NCBI GenBank assembly: GCA_904502135.1 | Contig: CAJGDE010000061.1 | Coordinates: forward strand, 1-12,156 | Direction: 5' to 3' | DNA: 12,156 nt | Source: Kiritimatiellia bacterium | GTDB taxonomy: Bacteria > Verrucomicrobiota > Kiritimatiellia > RFP12 > UBA1067 | Shown: positions 1 through 4,583 of the stretch, in pieces | How positions within the stretch are numbered: the first letter of the stretch is position 1 | Layout: each line of letters starts with the position of its first letter | Notes under the pieces: generated by a model | The model's database searches: none | What the model saw: the letters and a program-made list of their open reading frames with translations, nothing else | What the model was told of the DNA's origin: nothing | Translations under genes and position numbers: made by a program

Positions 1-3
1 GCC

Positions 4-843
4 TTAAAATGCGCCTTGAGCCTCGTTTACGGCTTTTGTGCGGTTTTCAAGTGCCTTGCGATACGCCTCGTCGCGCAGTTCGCGCAATTCGGAGGCAGCG
101 AGGCGGGCGGCATCATCGTCCCAGGCCGTGATTACAGTTTCGTAATCGTTGGAAGCGTCTGCAAGACAGATGGATACGCCTCTGCCAGGGGCGATGTCAA
201 GGACGTAGAGCGGGCGCACCCAGCTGGCGAGCCGTGCCGTTGTGCCGTAGCGGCGCTCAAGTGCCTCGACGAGATAGTGCCGGCGTCCGAACGAGTCATG
301 CGGAACTTCCTCTTTCGCGCAGGCGCACACTTTTACGAGTTTGCGCGTTTTCGGCGAAACAAAGGCGTAGTAATCGTCAAACCCGTTGAGTTTCTTCTCG
401 GGCGTGAACTTAAACATCTTAAGCGCGCTCTCGCCAGGGACATCCTCGGCCTTGTCGGCGCCCGCAGGCGTTTCACCGAACTTAAGAGAGAGGAATGAAT
501 CGTTTGCGGCTTTCGCAGTCGCCTTTTCGGGCGGCTCTTCAGGTCCTGCAGTTTTGTCTTTGGTGTCTTTGATTTCGCTCTTATCCTGCGCGGCAGAACC
601 GTCGGCGGGAAGCGTCTCAGAATAAACGCTCGTCTCGTGGCCGATGACATTGCCGTCGGCATCTTTTATTTCGCGCTGCGAACGTTTAGTTCTGGTGATT
701 GTTCCGTTGGCGTTGGTTACGACAGTTTCCTTCTCGTTTATGGTCGCGGGAATATTCTGCGAACCTACCCCTTGAAGATCGCCGCATCCGGCGAGCCCCG
801 CCATGGCCGCAATCATTCCGTATTTCATAGTATCTGTGTTCAT
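4..843 (-). CDS. Putative sigma-54-controlled lipoprotein of unknown function
   Basis: This is a 279-residue protein I cannot assign to a named family. The N-terminus looks like a lipoprotein signal: Lys7, a short hydrophobic stretch (about 8-18) and a lipobox Leu17-Ala-Gly-Cys20, so the mature protein should be lipidated and membrane-anchored. Residues 30-115 are polar, charged and probably disordered (many Lys, Glu, Asp, Pro). Residues about 115-245 look like a folded mixed alpha/beta domain, starting near FLSLKFGE and including FDDYYAFVSPKTRKLV and a Cys173-x-Cys175 pair. The last 35 residues should form a charged helix. The start at 843 is chosen because AAAGG lies 9 bases upstream and the lipobox then sits normally. 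The frame stays open further upstream to 1251, but that extension would run across the promoter and the divergent regulator gene. ATG at 828 is a possible later start with no ribosome site. Codon use looks like the neighbours. Confidence 0.82.
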   Translation of the reverse strand: MNTDTMKYGMIAAMAGLAGCGDLQGVGSQNIPATINEKETVVTNANGTITRTKRSQREIKDADGNVIGHETSVYSETLPADGSAAQDKSEIKDTKDKTAGPEEPPEKATAKAANDSFLSLKFGETPAGADKAEDVPGESALKMFKFTPEKKLNGFDDYYAFVSPKTRKLVKVCACAKEEVPHDSFGRRHYLVEALERRYGTTARLASWVRPLYVLDIAPGRGVSICLADASNDYETVITAWDDDAARLAASELRELRDEAYRKALENRTKAVNEAQGAF

Positions 844-897
844 CTTATTTTTCCTTTCTTTGTTTTTTGGCGTTATTAAGTGCCACACCAAGAATAA

Positions 898-914
898 AGC
901 AAATGCCGTGCCAA
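898..914 (-). promoter_or_regulatory. Sigma-54 (-24/-12) promoter for the lipoprotein gene
   Basis: On the minus strand the bases read TTGGCACG, then GCAT, then TTGCT. This matches the established sigma-54 consensus YTGGCACGRNNNTTGCW at every defined position. The invariant GG (912-911) and GC (900-899) are separated by exactly 10 bases. Transcription should start near 887, giving a leader of about 44 bases that contains the AAAGG ribosome site (853-857). A gene with such a promoter needs an ATP-hydrolysing enhancer-binding protein, which is not encoded in this window. Confidence 0.85.
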
Positions 915-953
915 GGGGGAAACCCACAATATGAAGAAAAAGTAGCGTCAAAT

Positions 954-981
954 TGTCGCAAAAATGGGCCACAATGCGACA
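954..981. promoter_or_regulatory. Inverted repeat, probable upstream activator site
   Basis: TGTCGCA (954-960) is perfectly inverted as TGCGACA (975-981), with a 14-base spacer and half-site centres 21 bases apart, about two helical turns. Further partial symmetry (GCG at 945-947 and CGC at 988-990) extends the dyad outward. Its centre is about 80 bases upstream of the predicted sigma-54 start, where enhancer-binding proteins usually bind. It also lies about 49 bases upstream of the -35 of the divergent XRE gene, so it could instead serve that gene or both. Confidence 0.55.
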
Positions 982-1029
982 TAATTTCGCTCCTCTAATA
1001 TTCTTAATACCGGGATGAAGCTTACGTGG

Positions 1030-1058
1030 TTGAAATTTTCGAAATAAAAGTCCATAAT
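1030..1058 (+). promoter_or_regulatory. Sigma-70 type promoter of the XRE gene, with palindromic spacer
   Basis: TTGAAA (1030-1035) and CATAAT (1053-1058) are separated by 17 bases, close to the consensus housekeeping promoter. The start point predicted from the -10 falls at about 1065-1067, on the ATG itself. The spacer holds a perfect 8-base palindrome TTTCGAAA (1037-1044), which could be an operator, for example for autoregulation by the helix-turn-helix protein encoded downstream. The operator role is inference. Confidence 0.6.
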
Positions 1059-1066
1059 ATGTGTCC

Positions 1067-1570
1067 ATGACGAAATTGGATCCAGAAATATGTCGTGAAA
1101 TAAAGAACGCGAGAAAGGCGGCTAAAATTTCACAAAGCGAGCTCTCGAAAGAAGTCGGGTGCTTGCAATCTGCGTTATCCATGTTCGAGCAGGGGGATGG
1201 AACAAAGCTTAACGATGAGGTAGTAAAACGCCTGGCTGCGAAGTTCGGCATAGATTTGACAAAGAAGGCCGCTATAAGCGCGCCGAATGTGCCAAAAGTC
1301 GATATCGCCGCTCTTAAATTCGCCTCTCAAGCGCCGGTAAATATTCCGGTGCGCGGCTTTTGCCCCAATTCTGCCTGTCCCTCCAACAATGCCTATCAAG
1401 TTGACGGCAGAACATTTTTAAAACCCGATAGATCGTCTGCCGATCCCGTTGGCGGCCGGTTCTGCGCTGTTTGCGGCGAGGTTCTTGAGAAGCGCTGCCC
1501 CAATTGCGGCGCAAGCGTCCATGATGGCGCGGTTTGTTCTCTTTGCGGTGAGCCGTATATTCATATATAA
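1067..1570 (+). CDS. XRE-family helix-turn-helix regulator with two zinc ribbons
   Basis: This is a 167-residue probable DNA-binding regulator. Residues about 5-65 form a Cro/C1-type helix-turn-helix domain; ISQSELSKEVG is the typical turn region, followed by SALSMFEQG. After a linker (66-95) come two zinc-ribbon pairs: Cys99-x4-Cys104 with Cys133-x2-Cys136, and Cys144-x2-Cys147 with Cys157-x2-Cys160. The ligand the ribbons sense or bind is unknown. ATG at 1067 is chosen because the promoter -10 ends only 8 bases before it. In-frame GTG at 1061 would add two residues but lies upstream of the likely transcription start. Neither has a Shine-Dalgarno sequence. The gene is divergent from the sigma-54 lipoprotein gene and is first in a probable four-gene cluster. 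Confidence 0.85.
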   Translation: MTKLDPEICREIKNARKAAKISQSELSKEVGCLQSALSMFEQGDGTKLNDEVVKRLAAKFGIDLTKKAAISAPNVPKVDIAALKFASQAPVNIPVRGFCPNSACPSNNAYQVDGRTFLKPDRSSADPVGGRFCAVCGEVLEKRCPNCGASVHDGAVCSLCGEPYIHI

Positions 1571-1582
1571 AATATACATACT

Positions 1583-1855
1583 ATGAAAAAAGCGATTATA
1601 ACAGTTGTAGGCAGAGACACTATCGGTATTTTAGCTAAGACATGCGCGTATCTTGCGAAGAACAACATCAATATTCTTGATATTTCTCAGACGGTTGTTC
1701 AAGATTATTTTAATATGATGATGATTGTAGATGCGAGAAAAGCGAATAAGCCTTTTGAGAAGATAGGCGCCGAACTTACCCGTTTAGGACTTTCGCTGGG
1801 CCTTGAAATACGCTGTCAGAAGTCAGAGATTTTTGAGAAGATGCATCGCGTCTAA
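1583..1855 (+). CDS. ACT-domain protein, UPF0237 type
   Basis: This 90-residue protein is essentially a single ACT domain. ACT domains are small beta-alpha-beta folds that usually bind amino acids or other small ligands and dimerise. The opening strand (residues 1-9), the GRDTIGILAKT turn and helix that follow, and NINILDISQT match the UPF0237/GcvR-like group. The length is typical for the family. No catalytic domain is attached, so it is probably a sensor or allosteric partner. In many Firmicutes such proteins sit beside a UPF0210 (DUF711) gene; none is present here. The start lies 12 bases after the XRE gene stop with no Shine-Dalgarno sequence, so translation may depend on reinitiation or on low structure in the AT-rich junction. 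The ligand is unknown. Confidence 0.88.
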   Translation: MKKAIITVVGRDTIGILAKTCAYLAKNNINILDISQTVVQDYFNMMMIVDARKANKPFEKIGAELTRLGLSLGLEIRCQKSEIFEKMHRV

Positions 1856-1872
1856 TACGGGACGGTCGTGCC

Positions 1873-2727
1873 TTGAAGGTGCTTTTTTTATTTATTGACG
1901 GCCTTGGTTTGAAACCGCCGGCGACGGACAATCCCGTAAATAGCGAGGTTTGTCCGGCGCTTTGTAGGCTTATCGCCAATCATTCTAAACCTATTGACGC
2001 CTGTTTGGGAGTGGAGGGCGTGCCTCAATCCGCCACTGGGCAGGCGACAATGTTCACAGGCGTTAATTGTTCTCAGGAGATGGGTAAGCACTGTGAAGGT
2101 TTCCCGGGGCTTGAGCTTCGAAAGATTGTTGAAGAGGATAATATTTTTATAGAACTCAAGCGCCGAGGAAAAAGAGTGCGCTTTGCTGATGCGTATCTTA
2201 TCGATGATGTGTCAGAACTGGCGGATAGGCGCTTTAAATCTGTCACGACGGTTATGGCGCTTACTGTGCCGGAGTCGATTTCGCTTACGGAAGATCTTGC
2301 CGATGATCGCGCGCTTATGCAGGATTTAACACGTGAGACTATACAAGACAAATACCCCGACATTCCTGTTATTCAGCCGCAAAGAGCTGCAGAGCATCTT
2401 TTTGCGATTGCCCGGGAGAATGATTTTACGTTGTATGAGTTTTTCCAAACGGACGTTTCGGGGCATTCTCTTGATTACACGCGTGCCTGCGAAGTCTTGC
2501 GTCTTTATGATAGATTTCTTTCTTCTCTCGTTCGGTTTACCGAGGCTGCGGGCATAACGCTTGTCATAACGGCAGATCACGGGAACATTGAATCGATGTC
2601 CCAAAGGGGGCATACTCTGAACAAGGTGCCTTTTATTGCTTTCGGGCCGTATGAGAATTTTATTCGAGATAAGGTTTCTTCTCTCGTTGATGTGACACCG
2701 GCGATTCTGGAGGCGTTCGATAAATGA
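1873..2727 (+). CDS. Alkaline phosphatase-superfamily metalloenzyme (phosphomutase-like)
   Basis: This 284-residue enzyme belongs to the metalloenzyme superfamily that includes cofactor-independent phosphoglycerate mutase, phosphopentomutase and alkaline phosphatases. The expected metal and nucleophile motifs appear in order: FIDGLG with Asp9, QSATGQATMFTG with Ser53/Thr55 as nucleophile candidates, DVSGHS with Asp194 and His198, ADHGNIES with Asp235 and His236, then His247 before NKVPFIAFGP. At 284 residues it is far shorter than iPGM (about 510) and lacks the large inserted domain, so I do not call it GpmI. The substrate is unknown. The TTG start at 1873 is preferred because it leads straight into the core beta strand and no other in-frame start lies nearby; there is no clear ribosome site. 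It begins 17 bases after the ACT gene, and its stop overlaps the next ATG by 4 bases. Confidence 0.85.
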   Translation: MKVLFLFIDGLGLKPPATDNPVNSEVCPALCRLIANHSKPIDACLGVEGVPQSATGQATMFTGVNCSQEMGKHCEGFPGLELRKIVEEDNIFIELKRRGKRVRFADAYLIDDVSELADRRFKSVTTVMALTVPESISLTEDLADDRALMQDLTRETIQDKYPDIPVIQPQRAAEHLFAIARENDFTLYEFFQTDVSGHSLDYTRACEVLRLYDRFLSSLVRFTEAAGITLVITADHGNIESMSQRGHTLNKVPFIAFGPYENFIRDKVSSLVDVTPAILEAFDK

Positions 2728-3143
2728 AAAGCGACGAAGCGAAAAATCTTTTCAAGAGCGGCTTAAATTGTTCGCAAAGCGTTTTTTGCGCGTTTGCCGA
2801 AGAGTTTGGGTTAAGCGAAGAGTTCGCCCAGAAGATTTCATGCGCGTTAGGCGGCGGGGTCGGGCGGATGCGCGAAACATGCGGAGCCGTAACGGGAGCG
2901 GCTTTGGTAATCGGCATGAAAACAGGTCCCGATAAAGTTCGTTCGTACGCCAAAGTCCAGGAGTTTTGTGCGGCGTTCAAAAAGGAATTCGGCTCAATTG
3001 TGTGCCGAGAACTTTTAAATGGTGTTAATGCGTCTGTAGGCGGATCGCCTGAAGAGAGAACCAAAGAATATTATCAGAAGCGTCCTTGCGCGGAGATGGT
3101 CGCGAAGGCTGCTGAGATTCTTGAAAAGATTGATTTTTCGTAA
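2724..3143 (+). CDS. C_GCxxG_C_C family redox-type protein
   Basis: This 139-residue protein fits the C_GCAxxG_C_C family, proposed to be redox-active or metal-binding because of its conserved cysteines. Visible landmarks are LNCSQSVFCAF with Cys16, the glycine-rich ALGGGVG (41-47), ETCGAVTGA with Cys53, the FGSIVCRELL segment with Cys94, and Cys122 near the C-terminal helix. Such proteins are usually soluble and have no firmly established reaction. The ATG overlaps the metalloenzyme stop (ATGA), and a strong GGAGG (2709-2713) lies 10 bases upstream, so the two genes are probably translationally coupled. It closes the cluster that starts with the XRE regulator. Confidence 0.9.
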   Translation: MKSDEAKNLFKSGLNCSQSVFCAFAEEFGLSEEFAQKISCALGGGVGRMRETCGAVTGAALVIGMKTGPDKVRSYAKVQEFCAAFKKEFGSIVCRELLNGVNASVGGSPEERTKEYYQKRPCAEMVAKAAEILEKIDFS

Positions 3144-3197
3144 GATGCCGCCTGTAGAAATTAATGGTGCGCTCGGCGGATTTTACACGATAAAATT

Positions 3198-3206
3198 TGA
3201 TATAAT
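3198..3206 (+). promoter_or_regulatory. Extended -10 promoter, probably leaderless, for the nfeD gene
   Basis: TGATATAAT is a perfect extended -10 element (TGnTATAAT). No good -35 is present at 16-18 bases, which extended -10 promoters tolerate. The ATG of the NfeD gene begins just 7 bases after the last T, where transcription should start, so the message probably begins at AUG with no leader. The 13 bases 3196-3208 also occur in the gyrB promoter. Confidence 0.7.
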
Positions 3207-3212
3207 ATTGCC

Positions 3213-3656
3213 ATGACAAGTTGTGCATGGTTATGGTTGTATGCCGGGGCGTTTTTGATGCTCCTTGAGCTTTTCGCCCCGGGTTTCGTGATATTCTTTT
3301 TCGGTCTCGCCGCAGCAGCGGTGGGACTGATGCGTTTTGCTTTTGGCGAAGCGTTTGATGCGACATGGCAGATAGCTTCGTTCTCGGTGTTTTCGGTTCT
3401 CTTTCTTGCGCTTCTCAGACGATGGCTCAAAAACGTTTTTATGGGCAAGGAAGAAAAGAGCGTGAGCGATTTCGAAAACCAGTATCTCGGGCGCATCGGT
3501 AAAGTCACTAAAGAGATTAATCCTCCTTTGTCGGGCCGGGTTTTGCTCGGAGATCTTGAGTGGAGCGCCATAGCCGATGAAGCTATAGCGAAAGACGCGA
3601 ATGTAAAAGTGATTTCACAAAACAACTTAACAATGAAAGTGGAGGTAATAAAATGA
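3213..3656 (+). CDS. NfeD-like membrane protein, short form
   Basis: This is a 147-residue short-form NfeD protein without the serine-protease domain found in long NfeD. Residues about 6-40 form two closely spaced membrane helices and 52-70 a third. Residues about 90-147 form the C-terminal OB-fold domain, with the pattern GRIGKV, then GRVLLGDLEWSAIA, then VKVI and a final beta strand. NfeD proteins work with SPFH/stomatin proteins at the membrane, and the next gene encodes one. The two genes overlap by 4 bases (ATGA), which strongly supports a shared function. ATG at 3213 has no Shine-Dalgarno sequence and sits at the predicted transcription start. Confidence 0.9.
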   Translation: MTSCAWLWLYAGAFLMLLELFAPGFVIFFFGLAAAAVGLMRFAFGEAFDATWQIASFSVFSVLFLALLRRWLKNVFMGKEEKSVSDFENQYLGRIGKVTKEINPPLSGRVLLGDLEWSAIADEAIAKDANVKVISQNNLTMKVEVIK

Positions 3657-4567
3657 ATCCTGCGTTGGTGTTTTTTATAATCGTAGCTGTTATCGTACTT
3701 ATAGCTATCTTAAAAACCGCGGTCGTCGTGCCGCAGAAAACTGCGTTCATCGTGGAACGCTTAGGAAAGTACCGCTGCACTCTTGACGCCGGCTTTCATA
3801 TTTTAGTTCCTTTCATCGACCGTATCGCCTATCGTCACACGTTGAAGGAGCAGGCGATCGACGTTCCTCCGCAGCAGTGCATCACGAAAGATAATATCGC
3901 CGTCGATGTTGACGGTATTTTGTATATGCAGGTTATGGATCCCGCGAAGGCCAGCTACGGAATCGGCAATTATCTTTTTGCGACGACCCAGCTCGCCCAG
4001 ACGACGATGCGCTCAGAGATGGGCAAGCTCGATCTTGACAGGAGCTTTGAAGAGCGCACGAATATCAACGCGGCCGTAGTCACCGCCGTAGACAAGGCTT
4101 CCGATCCCTGGGGCATAAAGGTTACGCGCTACGAAATTAAAAATATCACGCCTCCCCAATCGATTCGCGATGCGATGGAAAAGCAGATGCGCGCCGAGCG
4201 CGAAAAACGCGCGATGATCGCAGAGTCTGAAGGTGAACGTCAGGCTAAGATAAACCGCGCAGAGGGCGAGAGGCAGCAGGCGATCGCTCTTTCTGAAGGT
4301 GAGAGAGCAAGACGCGTCAATGAAGCCGAAGGTAGGGCCAAGGAGATTCTTCTTGTCGCCGAAGCTCAGGCAGAGGGTATTTCGAAGGTTGCTGAGGCGC
4401 TGAGCGGAAAGGGCGGTTTGGAGTCCGTCAACATGCAGCTGGCGCAGCAGTATCTTAAAGAGTTCGGCAACCTCGCCAAAACAAACAACACAATGATTAT
4501 TCCGTCAAATCTGGCAGATGTCGCAGGCGTACTTAAAAGCTGTGCGAACGTTATAAAACAGATTTGA
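3653..4567 (+). CDS. SPFH/stomatin-family membrane protein (QmcA-like)
   Basis: This 304-residue protein has one N-terminal membrane helix (about 5-25), then an SPFH/Band 7 domain (about 26-180) with FIVERLGKY, LVPFIDRIAYR and the conserved DPWGIKVTRYEIKNI segment. A charged coiled region follows (about 180-245) with repeated EGER motifs, typical of the stomatin-like QmcA branch. Such proteins oligomerise on membranes and are thought to organise microdomains and regulate proteases or other membrane complexes. The NfeD-like partner lies directly upstream with a 4-base overlap. The GGAGG ribosome site (3641-3645) is the strongest near here and sits 7 bases before the ATG, so the SPFH protein may be made in excess over NfeD, whose own start has no such site (inference). 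Confidence 0.93.
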   Translation: MNPALVFFIIVAVIVLIAILKTAVVVPQKTAFIVERLGKYRCTLDAGFHILVPFIDRIAYRHTLKEQAIDVPPQQCITKDNIAVDVDGILYMQVMDPAKASYGIGNYLFATTQLAQTTMRSEMGKLDLDRSFEERTNINAAVVTAVDKASDPWGIKVTRYEIKNITPPQSIRDAMEKQMRAEREKRAMIAESEGERQAKINRAEGERQQAIALSEGERARRVNEAEGRAKEILLVAEAQAEGISKVAEALSGKGGLESVNMQLAQQYLKEFGNLAKTNNTMIIPSNLADVAGVLKSCANVIKQI

Positions 4568-4583
4568 TTTTAAGGTTGAACAA

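Noticed and set aside
16..498. Plus-strand open frame of 160 codons opposite the lipoprotein gene
   Set aside because: It is antisense to a gene with a clear signal peptide, promoter and ribosome site, and its translation shows no recognisable domain.
844..1251. Long N-terminal extension of the lipoprotein reading frame on the minus strand
   Set aside because: It would run across the sigma-54 promoter, the dyad and the start of the XRE gene, has no ribosome site, and would bury the lipoprotein signal inside the protein.
3148..3179. CCGCC / GGCGG hairpin followed by ATTTTA, possible terminator after the C_GCxxG gene
   Set aside because: The stem is only 5 pairs with a 22-base loop and the T run is short; it also abuts the nfeD promoter. 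Termination here is possible but not supported.
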